From: Hungatella hathewayi WAL-18680
GTDB lineage: Bacteria > Bacillota > Clostridia > Lachnospirales > Lachnospiraceae
Length of the DNA: 64,000 nt
Assembly (NCBI RefSeq): GCF_000235505.1
Contig: NZ_JH379031.1
Span: forward strand, 1-64,000
Direction of reading: 5' to 3'
The notes below the pieces were generated by a model that saw only the letters and a program-made list of their open reading frames with translations, was not told the origin of the DNA and searched no databases. The translations under genes were made by a program, and so were the position numbers. Positions 26,450-35,441 of this stretch are shown here, one piece after another; position 1 is the first letter of the stretch; every line of letters begins with the position of its first letter.

Positions 26450-27883
26450 TTACTGTTTTTCATAGCCGCTGTAAGTTACCACGCCAGCTGCATCGGTGCT
26501 GTAATATTTGTCGTCAGCATCCTTCAAGTTCTTTCTGTTCTTCTGTATTTTACCTGCGGTATTTACCAGGTACTCTTTGTCGTTGTACTCTTTTACTTCG
26601 TATCTTACGTCTTTGTCAGCCTTCAGGATTCTACCTTTTACGTGAATCATGTCGTTGCTGATACCATCGATACCGGCACCCTTGTTCTCACCGGATTTCT
26701 TGAAGGAGTAAGAATATTTCTCACCATCAATCTCGATCGTAGCGGTTCCAAGTGCCATTGCGCCCTCTTTCGGAGAGTTTCCGAAGTAGTAAACGCTGCT
26801 CTCATCACCCTCGTTTGGCATATCGGATAATTCCTCAATCTTATCGTAGGTATCAATCTTGCCATCACCATCAAAGGTCAGTTTGTAAAGTCCGTGAAGC
26901 ATCATGCCCTTCTCGTTGAATGCATATCTCTGTCCGTTGATGCTCTTAATCTGGCTCTTGATTAAAGTTCCGTCATTCTGTGCGTAGAACCAGTATGCAT
27001 CGCCGTTCTCATATGCCTCTTCGTCTACAAGCGGTCCCGGAATTACGTTGAACCAGCCCTTTGCCTGCCAGCACTGGTCAGGATCGTTGTAGTAGATGTT
27101 TGCGGTAGAACCGGAAGCTGTGGAAGTAGAAGCAAGCTGTCTCTCGTACCAGTCATACTCTGCCGCGCCATCCTCGTTGAACTGATATTTTCTGCCGTTG
27201 ATGGTCTTGTTCGCATCTTTTACTTTTTTACCGTTGGACTGGAAGTAGAACCAGTATTTATCATTGAAGTCAATTCTGTCAGTATCGTTGTCTACCACGT
27301 CAAGCTCTGCCCACTGGTTGTTCAGCTGTGCGCCGTCGTTGGAATCACCACAGTAGAACACGCCGCTTCTCCATGCGTCCTCACCGGTGATACGCTCGGA
27401 GTTCTCACCAACCCAGCCAAACAGCATTCTTCCTTCCGCATCGAATGCGTACTTCTTGGTCGTGCCGTCCGCCTTCTTGATGGACTTGAAGCTGGTGTTG
27501 CCGGAATCGCTTGCCTTGTAAGCTCTACCGTTGGACTGGAAGTAGTACCAGTAGGACTCCGGAGCTTCCTCCTCATAGTAGTCTTCATTTGCAATCTCTC
27601 TCCACTGGTTTGTTACCATTGCACCGGAAGAGTTTACATAGTAGTAGTTTCCGTCAAAGTCGATTAACTGGCTCTTTGCCATCTCTCCGTTGGAATCCAG
27701 GTAGAACATGCTGTTTCCTGATTTCTTCCAAGCGTCTGTTACCAGGCTGCCGCTGTTGTCATAGTATCTCCATGTACCTCCGTCTTCCTGCCATCCTGTT
27801 GCTGCAAAAGACATCATAGACATGCCCATGGTAAATGCTGCTGCTGCACACGGAACCATCCATAATTTCGTCTGTTTTTTCAT
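26450..27883 (-). CDS. Secreted protein built of choline/cell-wall-binding repeats
   Basis: A 477-residue protein with a signal peptide ending near AFT-MGMSMMSFAA (about 1-28). From about residue 30 onward it consists of aromatic repeats of the form GxW..DGGxWYYY..SG..., such as GTWRYYDNSGSLVTDAWKK and YWFYFQSNGKKVK. These are the 20-residue units of CW_binding/choline-binding modules. No catalytic domain is visible, so it is probably a wall-attached structural or binding protein. GGAG site 8 bp before ATG. Confidence 0.87.
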   Translation of the reverse strand: MKKQTKLWMVPCAAAAFTMGMSMMSFAATGWQEDGGTWRYYDNSGSLVTDAWKKSGNSMFYLDSNGEMAKSQLIDFDGNYYYVNSSGAMVTNQWREIANEDYYEEEAPESYWYYFQSNGRAYKASDSGNTSFKSIKKADGTTKKYAFDAEGRMLFGWVGENSERITGEDAWRSGVFYCGDSNDGAQLNNQWAELDVVDNDTDRIDFNDKYWFYFQSNGKKVKDANKTINGRKYQFNEDGAAEYDWYERQLASTSTASGSTANIYYNDPDQCWQAKGWFNVIPGPLVDEEAYENGDAYWFYAQNDGTLIKSQIKSINGQRYAFNEKGMMLHGLYKLTFDGDGKIDTYDKIEELSDMPNEGDESSVYYFGNSPKEGAMALGTATIEIDGEKYSYSFKKSGENKGAGIDGISNDMIHVKGRILKADKDVRYEVKEYNDKEYLVNTAGKIQKNRKNLKDADDKYYSTDAAGVVTYSGYEKQ

Positions 27884-27943
27884 ATTACGTTTCTCCTTTC
27901 AATCTCTGGTCAACCTCTGTCTGTTGTTCTTGCTGACACCGTT

Positions 27944-27974
27944 ACTCTACACCCTGGAGCCGCTCCAAGGTCAA
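27944..27974 (-). promoter_or_regulatory. MerR-type promoter with 19-bp spacer
   Basis: On the minus strand -35 TTGACC (27969-27974) and -10 TAGAGT (27944-27949) are separated by 19 bp. The spacer is filled by the dyad CCTTGGAG-CGG-CTCCAGGG (one mismatch). Elongated spacers with such a dyad are the hallmark of promoters activated by MerR-family proteins. It drives the cell-wall-repeat gene. Confidence 0.8.
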
Positions 27975-28049
27975 CCGAAGCAAGGGAAACGTAAGGAAGC
28001 GTAAAAAATGTTACGTTTTTATGAACAGGCCGCAACCCCTGATAAACAC

Positions 28050-28583
28050 TCACTTTCCGGCCATAATACCGGCCAAAATTACACTCACAATGACGCCGCT
28101 CAATGTGGTTATCAGGGCGCCAGCCAACGTGTAGCGGGTCTTTTTCACCCGCGCTGTCATGAAGTAGACACTCATGGTATAGAAGATGGTTTCCGTGCAG
28201 CTGAGCATGATGGAAGTGATAAGTCCGTAGTAGGAATCTGTCCCAAACCGTTTGAAGATATCAAGGGCCAGACCCGTAGCCGCGCTGGAGGAGAACATTT
28301 TCACCAGGGTCACAGGCACCAGCTCGGCCGGAAACCCGATATGGCCCGTCCACTGGCCGAGAAAGGCCGCCAGCGCATCCAGAAAGCCGGAGGCCCGCAG
28401 CACGCCCACCGCTACCATCAGACCGATAAGCGTGGGCATAATGCCGGCCACCGTCCTGGCTCCTTCCTTAGCCCCTTCCACAAAGTCATCGTACACCGGA
28501 CGCCTGGAAAGCAGACCAAAACCGATAATATAAAAGATAATTAAGGGAATCATATAATCTGAGAGATACAGAATCAGTTTCAT
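28050..28583 (-). CDS. spmB: Spore maturation protein B
   Basis: A 177-residue membrane protein of the SpmB/nucleoside-recognition (Gate) family, with four to five membrane segments and the typical VKMFSSSAATGLALDIFKRFGTDS region (split over about 93-116). SpmA and SpmB act in late sporulation to dehydrate the spore core. The sequence has AAGGA about 12 bp upstream of ATG. Its partner spmA lies upstream at 29068-29679, but the two are separated by a gene on the opposite strand. Confidence 0.92.
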   Translation of the reverse strand: MKLILYLSDYMIPLIIFYIIGFGLLSRRPVYDDFVEGAKEGARTVAGIMPTLIGLMVAVGVLRASGFLDALAAFLGQWTGHIGFPAELVPVTLVKMFSSSAATGLALDIFKRFGTDSYYGLITSIMLSCTETIFYTMSVYFMTARVKKTRYTLAGALITTLSGVIVSVILAGIMAGK

Positions 28584-28716
28584 GGGATATCAGCAGTCCT
28601 TATTTATTCTTACTTCTAATATATTGCTGCTTTTCTTTTCCCATGACATGTTATAGAATATAGAAGAATCATGTAATTCAAAACGTCTATTCAAAAAATA
28701 AAAGGAGAAAACACAT

Positions 28717-29073
28717 ATGCCAATACTTTTTTTAGAATATCCCAAATGCTCCACCTGCCAGAAAGCCAAGAAATGGCTGGACACCCACGGCGTCTCCTAT
28801 GAGGACCGCCACATCAAGGAACAGAATCCAACTGCCGCAGAACTGCAGGAATGGCACAAAAAGAGCGGCCAGCCGTTAAAGAAATTCTTCAACACCAGCG
28901 GCCTCGTCTACAAAGACCTCCAGTTAAAAGACAAACTCCCATCCATGAGCGAACAGGAGCAGTTTGAGCTGCTGTCCACCGATGGAATGCTGGTGAAACG
29001 GCCGCTGATTATTGGGGATGATTTTGTGTTGATTGGGTTTAAGGAGGCGGAGTGGGAAAAAACGCTTTTATGA
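28717..29073 (+). CDS. ArsC/Spx family thioredoxin-fold protein
   Basis: A 118-residue protein with CSTC at residues 11-14 at the start of the first helix, the RHIKEQNP strand and KRPLIIGDDFVLIGF near the C-terminus. These match the ArsC/Spx/YffB superfamily. The Spx regulator usually has CxxC plus Arg for RNA polymerase binding. Arsenate reductases use the first Cys. The sequence alone does not decide between them. It has a strong AAAGGAG site and is inverted between spmB and spmA, overlapping the spmA 3' end by 6 bp. Confidence 0.88.
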   Translation: MPILFLEYPKCSTCQKAKKWLDTHGVSYEDRHIKEQNPTAAELQEWHKKSGQPLKKFFNTSGLVYKDLQLKDKLPSMSEQEQFELLSTDGMLVKRPLIIGDDFVLIGFKEAEWEKTLL

Positions 29074-29679
29074 TCTATCCATCAATTTCACAAAAATCAC
29101 TCCCACAACAGTAGATACCAGCGTGGCAATCAGCGCCGGGCCTACGATGGCGGTGGGATTGATACTGCCATACTGGCTGCGGTAGGCTATCATGTTGATG
29201 GGAATCAGCTGTAAGGATGAGATGTTGATGATGAGGAATGTGCACATCTCATTGCTGGCTGTGCCGCGCTCCACATGATGACTTTTCTGGGTGCGGCGCT
29301 CTTCTTCCAGGTCTTTCAGGGCCTCCATGGCTCTGAGGCCGGCGGGGGTGGCGGCCCAGCCGAGGCCAAGAATATTGGCGATCATGTTGGTGGCGATGTG
29401 CTCGTTGGCCGGATGTTCCTCTGGAATTCTGGGGAACAGGAAATGCAGGATGGGCTTCATCCGTTTGGACAGCTGCTCGATCAGACCAGCCCGCTCGCCG
29501 ACTTCCAGCACTCCCGTCCACAGGGACATGACGCCCAGCATGGTGATGCACAGCGTCACCGCTTCGCCTGCCGAATCCAGCGCTCCCTGGGTCACTGCCC
29601 CTATATTTCCGTGAAAAGCGCCCCACAAAACTCCCACAAGTATCATAAATGCCCATATATAGTTCAGCATAGCCCACAT
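29068..29679 (-). CDS. spmA: Spore maturation protein A
   Basis: A 203-residue membrane protein. N-terminal LNYIWAFMILVGVLW and the central IATNMIANILGLGWAATPAG region are the SpmA/nucleoside-recognition signature. It partners SpmB in spore core dehydration. A start at the ATG at 29670 (MLNYIW) is also possible and matches the B. subtilis protein better. Its 3' end meets the inverted ArsC/Spx-like gene. Confidence 0.93.
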   Translation of the reverse strand: MWAMLNYIWAFMILVGVLWGAFHGNIGAVTQGALDSAGEAVTLCITMLGVMSLWTGVLEVGERAGLIEQLSKRMKPILHFLFPRIPEEHPANEHIATNMIANILGLGWAATPAGLRAMEALKDLEEERRTQKSHHVERGTASNEMCTFLIINISSLQLIPINMIAYRSQYGSINPTAIVGPALIATLVSTVVGVIFVKLMDRS

Positions 29680-29736
29680 CCACTTAACGTCTGTTACTGT
29701 ATCTTATGCCGGGTTTTCTCCCTTCATGTAACCAAC

Positions 29737-30555
29737 CTAAGAAAACAGATATTCGTATTTATGTCTCTGCTGGTTCAAGACCTCTTCCACTCTCCGTATC
29801 ACCGGCTCCTCATAGATTCCCTCCAAAGCCGCCAGTTCTCTTCGTATCACCTTCGAATCAAAATGAAAGCTCAGCTGCTTTCCATAGACTGCTTCCGCCT
29901 CATCCATCTGCTCATCAAAATCCCGGCTGAAGGGCTTTGCCTCTACGATCTTCCGGCACTCCACAAGGGACCGCTCCATCTTAAAATCCGTGGTTGTATC
30001 GGAATAGAGAGACAATCCGTGGTCAAAGTATGGACAAAGCCGGTATTTGTCTTCTCCGGCGTTTCGAAGCACCGCAATATTGTTCGTATGCCGGTCCTCA
30101 TTCAGGAAAAATGCATCCAGCTCCAGCACCGCCGTTAAGTACTGCCCAAATGTCTCCAGTCCGGTAAAATCTATCACATTTTCAACCAGGTACACAATCC
30201 GCTCCCGCACGGACGTCATGCGCCCCATCTCTCTGGTGATGCTTCGGCCGGTATACAGACGAAACAGCCGGTCTATGGTAATCAACTCCTCGTCAGGAAG
30301 CAGAAAATTCCGGCTCTGGCACCCCAGGTATTCCTGTCCTGCATATTGAATCCGCACTGGGTCATAGTGTACGAAGTTCTCCGCCGAAGTGTGGTGAAGA
30401 AGGCGGGAAACCACAACCTCCGCCAGTCCTTCATATCCCATGTGGTCCGCCTTGTACCAGATATCCCCCTGTCTCCACTTCAGCTGATTTCCCTTGGAGG
30501 AATGTCCGGCCGTCTCAAAGATATCCATGGTGTCAAGAATCACCGTCTCCATCAT
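29737..30555 (-). CDS. Compact HipA-like protein kinase
   Basis: About 272 residues. Counting from the ATG at 30555, it shows a Gly-loop-like SSKGNQLKW (19-27), an ATP-binding Lys in WYKAD (35) and a helix-C Glu in EGLAE. The catalytic loop is NEDRHTNN (152-159, Asp154) and the metal-binding Asp is in YFDHG (178). Together these are a complete HipA/CtkA-type kinase core without the large N-terminal HipA lobe. ATG 30555 is 5 bp from AAAGGAGG. It overlaps the 3' end of the upstream HTH gene by 23 bp. A toxin or signalling kinase is inferred, not shown. Confidence 0.8.
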   Translation of the reverse strand: MMETVILDTMDIFETAGHSSKGNQLKWRQGDIWYKADHMGYEGLAEVVVSRLLHHTSAENFVHYDPVRIQYAGQEYLGCQSRNFLLPDEELITIDRLFRLYTGRSITREMGRMTSVRERIVYLVENVIDFTGLETFGQYLTAVLELDAFFLNEDRHTNNIAVLRNAGEDKYRLCPYFDHGLSLYSDTTTDFKMERSLVECRKIVEAKPFSRDFDEQMDEAEAVYGKQLSFHFDSKVIRRELAALEGIYEEPVIRRVEEVLNQQRHKYEYLFS

Positions 30556-31201
30556 TTCCACCTCCTTTATCATCCCCTTTATAAAATATCTGAATCCACT
30601 GGTGGTCCTCCGCCATCCGTCCCCCGGTCTTCTCGATAATCTGGAGGGGGTCGTAGCTTGGTACCCCGATATCTCTCAGGATGTTCTTTAAATTGGCCCG
30701 GCTTCTGGGAAAACACCGGCTCTCCAGGAAATCCTCAAAATCCTCCCACGTCGGCTCCTCCAGAACGCCGAAAGCACGATGTAAAATATCCTTTGTCTTA
30801 TTCCTGATATAAATCTTCTTATGCATAAAATCCACGTCAATCACCGTGCAGACCTGGTCTTTATAGAGATAATGCATCCGCATAGTTATAAACGGGTCTT
30901 CTAAAAAGCGCTTTTCTGACGCCAAATACTTATAAATCGTCTGCCGGCTGGTGTCAAAAAACTCCGCCAGATACTGAACGGTCTTCCCCTGTTGATACAG
31001 CTCTATCATCAGGTCCACATCATCGTCCATAAACTTCCCACGGCGGCCGGCCCCACGGACATTGACAGGGCGCTGCCGGCTCATAATCTTGTCGTAGCTT
31101 CTCGCCTTCCTGGCAATCTCGCGCAGTTCATCCACCTGGTCCGTGCCAAATATCTCGCGAATCACCTGACGCATCCCTTTATTGCCGTATTCCTCTCCCA
31201 T
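30533..31201 (-). CDS. Resolvase-type HTH protein paired with HipA-like kinase
   Basis: A 222-residue protein. Its N-terminal part is basic (RKARSYDKIMSRQRPVNVRG). A Hin/resolvase-like helix-turn-helix covers about 54-97 (IELYQQGKTVQYLAEFF, TSRQTIYKYL). A C-terminal alpha/beta domain of about 110 residues (VCTVIDVDFMHKKIYIRNK; FEDFLESRCFP) is not recognised, and the recombinase catalytic domain is absent. It probably represses its own promoter and may control or bind the kinase encoded next. The start has a GGGGGGTGAG site. Confidence 0.8.
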   Translation of the reverse strand: MGEEYGNKGMRQVIREIFGTDQVDELREIARKARSYDKIMSRQRPVNVRGAGRRGKFMDDDVDLMIELYQQGKTVQYLAEFFDTSRQTIYKYLASEKRFLEDPFITMRMHYLYKDQVCTVIDVDFMHKKIYIRNKTKDILHRAFGVLEEPTWEDFEDFLESRCFPRSRANLKNILRDIGVPSYDPLQIIEKTGGRMAEDHQWIQIFYKGDDKGGGNDGDGDS

Positions 31202-31242
31202 GTTCTCTCACCCCCCTAATGTTCCATCCGTCTGTTGTTTCC

Positions 31243-31302
31243 ACTATAACATATCCTATTTTTATTGTCAATTTATTAATTAATTTACACTCGTAGTGTA
31301 AA
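31243..31302 (-). promoter_or_regulatory. Strong promoter and perfect palindrome upstream of the HTH/kinase pair
   Basis: TTGACA (31266-31271) and TATAGT (31243-31248) are 17 bp apart on the minus strand. Just upstream of the -35 lies TTTACACT-CGT-AGTGTAAA (31284-31302), a perfect dyad. It is a probable operator for the HTH protein. Confidence 0.75.
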
Positions 31303-31342
31303 AACATCCTGACAGATTATCGATACTCCGCCAGGATGTTTT
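31299..31342 (-). terminator. Terminator of the ABC exporter/MarR operon
   Basis: CATCCTG and CAGGATG arms with a T-run on the minus strand, 7 bp after the MarR stop codon. Confidence 0.85.
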
Positions 31343-31349
31343 CCTGCTT

Positions 31350-31769
31350 TTATTTTAGATTTTCATACATCCGTCCCAGCATATTTTCCATCAAATCCAT
31401 CTCCTCCGCTGAGAACCCTTCCGTCATCCGCTCCTCAACCTCTGCAAATGTCTGGCAGACCTGCTCTGCCATGGACTTCCCTTCCTCCGTAATCTCAATC
31501 AAGAACGAACGCCGGCAATCCGGATTGTCATTGCGGGTGATATATCCCATGGCCTCCAGCCTATCTAAAGCCCTCGACAGTGTCGCAGGCTCGATACAGC
31601 AGGCATCAGAAAGCTCTTTCTGTGTGATTCTGTCTTTCTGGCTCAACTGAAACAGTACCCGGGGCTGACCGGCTATCAGTCCCATCTTCGCCCATACCGG
31701 GTGCAGCCGCCGTTTCCGCATCATTTCCACGCAGAACATCATATCTCTGATTTTCTGTTTTTTATTCAT
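31350..31769 (-). CDS. MarR family regulator of the ABC exporter operon
   Basis: About 139 residues. The winged helix has TQKELSDACCIEPATLSRAL as recognition region and NPDCRRSFLIEITEEG as wing. Two Cys in the recognition region (ACCIEP) are unusual and could sense oxidants or electrophiles. ATG 31769 has AGGGGG 11 bp upstream. An in-frame GTG at 31778 is possible. It is the last gene of the ABC operon, and a dyad of MarR-operator type lies before the first gene. Confidence 0.87.
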   Translation of the reverse strand: MNKKQKIRDMMFCVEMMRKRRLHPVWAKMGLIAGQPRVLFQLSQKDRITQKELSDACCIEPATLSRALDRLEAMGYITRNDNPDCRRSFLIEITEEGKSMAEQVCQTFAEVEERMTEGFSAEEMDLMENMLGRMYENLK

Positions 31770-31790
31770 GTCGCTCACTGCCCCCTTTCT

Positions 31791-33650
31791 CTAATCCAGT
31801 TCAAACTGGCCTGTATACAACCGGTAATACCGGCCTTTCTGCTCCAGCAGCTCGTCGTGGTTACCTCGCTCAATAATCTGACCGTGCTCCAGCACCATAA
31901 TGGCCTTGGCATTGCGGACCGTTGACAGACGGTGGGCAATCACAAACACGGTCCGGTTCTCCATCAGCGCATCCATGCCCTTCTCAATCAGCCGCTCCGT
32001 CCGCGTATCGATGGAACTGGTGGCCTCATCCAGCACCAGCACCGGCGGCGACGCCACAGCCGCTCTTGCAATCGCCAGAAGCTGTCTCTGCCCCTGGGAT
32101 AAGTTGGAGCCATCCCCGGACAGCTTCGTCTTATAACCATCCGGCAGTCTCCGGATAAAGGAATGGGCATTGGCAATCTTGGCCGCCTCCACCACGTCCG
32201 CCTCCGAAGCATTCAGCCGGCCATAACGGATGTTATCCTCAATGGTTCCTGTGAATAAGTGGGTATCCTGAAGCACGAATCCCAGGGAGCGGCGCAGGTC
32301 CGCCTTTTTAATCTTAGTGATATCAATCCCGTCGTAGGTAATCACACCGTCCTGAATTTCATAAAAACGGTTTATCAGATTGATAATCGTGGTTTTCCCC
32401 GCTCCGGTCGAGCCGACAAACGCGATTTTCTGCCCCGGTTTCGCATAGAGACTGATATCGTTCAGTATCACTTTCTTCGGCGTGTAGCCAAACACCACGT
32501 TGTGGAACCGCACATCGCCGGTCAGCGGTATCAGCTGGCCGCCAGCTTCTCTGGCGCTGTCTCTCCAGGCCCACAGCCCGCTGCGCTCCTCGCACTCCAC
32601 CAGGGTCCCGTCCTCCGCCTTTTTCACGCGGCAGAGAGTGATGGTTCCCTCGTCAATCTCCGGCTCCTCGTCCATCATTTCAAAGATACGCTCCGCACCG
32701 GATAATGCCGCCAGAATGAAGTTCACCTGCTGGGTGCACTGGTTAATCGGCATGGCGCTCTGGCGGACATAGACCAGATAGGAAGCAAGACTTCCGATAT
32801 CCATCAGCCCCGCCAGGGTGAACAGACCGCCGACGCAGGCCGATATGGCATAGTTTAAATAAGAGATACTGACCACAACCGGCACCATCAGCCCGGAGTA
32901 TGCCAGCGCATTGGTGGAAGCCATTCTCAGTTTCTCATTGCGCCGGCAGAATTCCTCATAATCCTGTTTCTCATGGTTAAAGACCTTCTCAACCTTCTGG
33001 CCGGCCACCATCTCCTCGATAAACCCGTTGATGCCGCCCAGATATTTCTGCTGCTCCGCATAATATTTCCGGCTGCGTTTTCCATTGAACCGGATAAACA
33101 GGAACATACATCCCATACAGGCCAGCACAATCAGGGACAGTCTGGCATTCAGCACCACAATCATAATCAGCGTTCCCACCGTCGTGATTCCACTCTGTAT
33201 CAGCAGGGTAAAGCTGTTGTTCAACGCCTCGGCAATGGTATCCACATCATTGGTGAAATGACTCATCAAATCCCCGTGGGTATGGGCATCGAAATAAGAC
33301 AGCGGCAGTGTCTGGGTGTGATTAAACAAATCCTTTCGAATCTCTTTTACGATCTTCTGGGACGTCTTCACCATCAAGCGGTTGTAAAGCAGCGTGGAGG
33401 TGGCACCTGCCAGGTAAATGGCCCCCAACAGCACGATGGCCCCAATCAGTCCCGGAATATCCCGCGGAATGATATACTGGTTGATAATTGGTTTCAGCAT
33501 ATAGGTTCCAAACACCCCTGCCAGACTCCCGATCACCACCAGAATGCCGACAATCAGCATGGAGAATTTATAATGCCCCATATAGGAAATCAGGCGGAAC
33601 AATGTCTTCTTTGTATTCTTTGGTTTTTTGTATCCAATATACCTCGCCAT
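31791..33650 (-). CDS. ABC exporter, second subunit (multidrug type)
   Basis: A 619-residue half-transporter: six membrane helices (about 25-330) then a nucleotide-binding domain with Walker A GSTGAGKTT, Q-loop LQDTHLF, signature LSQGQRQLLAIARA and Walker B VLVLDEATSSIDTRTE. The signature is LSQGQ rather than LSGGQ, and the catalytic Glu is kept. It starts on the stop codon of the first subunit (TAATG, 1-bp overlap). The two probably form a heterodimer similar to BmrCD/EfrAB/LmrCD, exporting drugs or lipids. Confidence 0.9.
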   Translation of the reverse strand: MARYIGYKKPKNTKKTLFRLISYMGHYKFSMLIVGILVVIGSLAGVFGTYMLKPIINQYIIPRDIPGLIGAIVLLGAIYLAGATSTLLYNRLMVKTSQKIVKEIRKDLFNHTQTLPLSYFDAHTHGDLMSHFTNDVDTIAEALNNSFTLLIQSGITTVGTLIMIVVLNARLSLIVLACMGCMFLFIRFNGKRSRKYYAEQQKYLGGINGFIEEMVAGQKVEKVFNHEKQDYEEFCRRNEKLRMASTNALAYSGLMVPVVVSISYLNYAISACVGGLFTLAGLMDIGSLASYLVYVRQSAMPINQCTQQVNFILAALSGAERIFEMMDEEPEIDEGTITLCRVKKAEDGTLVECEERSGLWAWRDSAREAGGQLIPLTGDVRFHNVVFGYTPKKVILNDISLYAKPGQKIAFVGSTGAGKTTIINLINRFYEIQDGVITYDGIDITKIKKADLRRSLGFVLQDTHLFTGTIEDNIRYGRLNASEADVVEAAKIANAHSFIRRLPDGYKTKLSGDGSNLSQGQRQLLAIARAAVASPPVLVLDEATSSIDTRTERLIEKGMDALMENRTVFVIAHRLSTVRNAKAIMVLEHGQIIERGNHDELLEQKGRYYRLYTGQFELD

Positions 33651-35377
33651 TATAATCCCACCCCTTCCTGCTGGGAGTAATATATCTCCTGATAAATAGA
33701 ATCCGATGCCAGAAGAGACTCGTGATTTCCTACGGCATGGACTTTTCCGTCATCCATGATAATAATCTGGTCCGCATGCAGCACCGAGGTGATTCGCTGG
33801 GCAATGATAATTTTGGTGGTATCCTTCAAATTCTTTGCCAGCCCCTCCCGGATTTTCGCCTCCGTGGCGGTATCCACGGCGCTGGTGGAATCGTCCAGTA
33901 TCAGTACCTTCGGTGATTTTAAGATAGCTCTCGCAATACACAGCCGCTGTTTCTGGCCGCCGGACAGATTCACGCCGCCCTGCTCCAGCACGGTCTGGTA
34001 TCCGCCCGGGAAACGCTCCACGAACTCATCTGCCCCCGCAATCTCGCAGGCCAGTTTTATTTCCTCCGGTGTGGCGTCCTCCTTGCCCCACCTTAAATTC
34101 TCCTCAATGGTACCCGAAAACAGTGTATTCTTCTGAAGCACCACCGCTACCGCGTCCCGCAGATGTTCCAGCGGATATTCCAGCACCGGTCTGCCGTCAA
34201 CATACACGGTTCCCTTTGTCGCCTCATAAAGTCTCGGTATCAGCTGCACCAGCGTAGTCTTCGCCGAGCCGGTACCGCCGATGATTCCTACGGTCTGGCC
34301 GGGAAGTATGTGGAAGGACACATCGGAAAGCACAAACTCCTCCGCGTCTTTCCGGTATTTGAAGTAAACATTCTCAAATGCAATCTCTCCCGTCTTTATT
34401 TCCAGCTGCTCCGTACTTTCATCTTTAATCTCAATCTCCTCATCCAGCACCTCCAGTATCCGGTGGCCGGAAGCCATGGAGCGGGTCAGCATCATAAAGA
34501 CATTGGAAATCATCATCAGGGAGTTTAATATCTGGAGCACATAGCTCAAAAATCCGGTCAATTCACCGACCTGCATCCCGCCGATGAATATCAGGTTGCC
34601 TCCAAACCACAGAATCGAGAGAATGGTTCCATACATCACATACTGCATGGCCGGCATATTCAGACAAGCCGTACCGAAGGCCCGCTCCGATACCGTCTGA
34701 AGCTCCGTGTTAACCCCCTCAAATTTCTCCATCTCATAGTCTTCCCTGACATAGGCTTTCACGAAACGGATGGCCGTCAGGTTCTCCTGCACAATCCGGT
34801 TTACCATGTCGATCGCCATCTGCATTCTGGAATACAGCGGCCGCACATGACAGATAATATAGTACAGACAGCCGGCCAGAATCGGAATGGCCACGAGAAA
34901 GATTAACGCCAGTTCCCCGTTGATGGAGAAGGACAGAAGCAGCGCCGTCACCATCATCACAGGGGCACGGACCACCGGCCTCAAACCTGTGGTCACCGCA
35001 TTCTGAATCACCGTGATATCACTGGTCAGTCTGGTCACCAGAGACGAGGTGCTGAAATGGTCCACATTGGCAAAGGAAAAGCTCTGTATCTTCTGGTACT
35101 CAGCCTTACGCAGCTCACTGCCCAGTCCCATGCCGCACAGCGCCGCCAGCCTGGCATACATCATCCCCAGCGCTAGCGCAATCAACGCCAGCAGACACAT
35201 CTCCAGCCCCTTTCTCAAGATATATTCCTTATCCCCATTGGCCACGCCCACATCAATAATATCAGCCATCACCAACGGAATCACCAGCTCCGCCATCACC
35301 TCCAGCGCCACACAGACACAGCTCCAAAAGCCGTACTTGCGGTAATCCTTTGCATAACCGTAAAATCTTCGAAACAT
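33650..35377 (-). CDS. ABC exporter, first subunit (multidrug type)
   Basis: About 575 residues with an N-terminal six-helix membrane domain. The ATPase has Walker A GGTGSAKTT, where the usual Gly before Lys is replaced by Ala, signature LSGGQKQRLCIARAIL and Walker B VLILDDSTSAVD, where Asp replaces the catalytic Glu. This makes one ATP site degenerate, as in heterodimeric exporters in which the partner carries the active Walker B. ATG 35377 is 8 bp from GGAGG. An in-frame GTG at 35392 lacks a site. Confidence 0.9.
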   Translation of the reverse strand: MFRRFYGYAKDYRKYGFWSCVCVALEVMAELVIPLVMADIIDVGVANGDKEYILRKGLEMCLLALIALALGMMYARLAALCGMGLGSELRKAEYQKIQSFSFANVDHFSTSSLVTRLTSDITVIQNAVTTGLRPVVRAPVMMVTALLLSFSINGELALIFLVAIPILAGCLYYIICHVRPLYSRMQMAIDMVNRIVQENLTAIRFVKAYVREDYEMEKFEGVNTELQTVSERAFGTACLNMPAMQYVMYGTILSILWFGGNLIFIGGMQVGELTGFLSYVLQILNSLMMISNVFMMLTRSMASGHRILEVLDEEIEIKDESTEQLEIKTGEIAFENVYFKYRKDAEEFVLSDVSFHILPGQTVGIIGGTGSAKTTLVQLIPRLYEATKGTVYVDGRPVLEYPLEHLRDAVAVVLQKNTLFSGTIEENLRWGKEDATPEEIKLACEIAGADEFVERFPGGYQTVLEQGGVNLSGGQKQRLCIARAILKSPKVLILDDSTSAVDTATEAKIREGLAKNLKDTTKIIIAQRITSVLHADQIIIMDDGKVHAVGNHESLLASDSIYQEIYYSQQEGVGL

Positions 35378-35441
35378 AAGATAGTCCTCCACTGGTCATC
35401 CATTTTAATATATGTCAAATCCGAATAATGTTGCATATGTA

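Noticed and set aside
28590-28784. 64-residue minus-strand frame before spmB
   Set aside because: It overlaps the promoter and first codons of the ArsC/Spx-like gene on the other strand and has no recognisable sequence.
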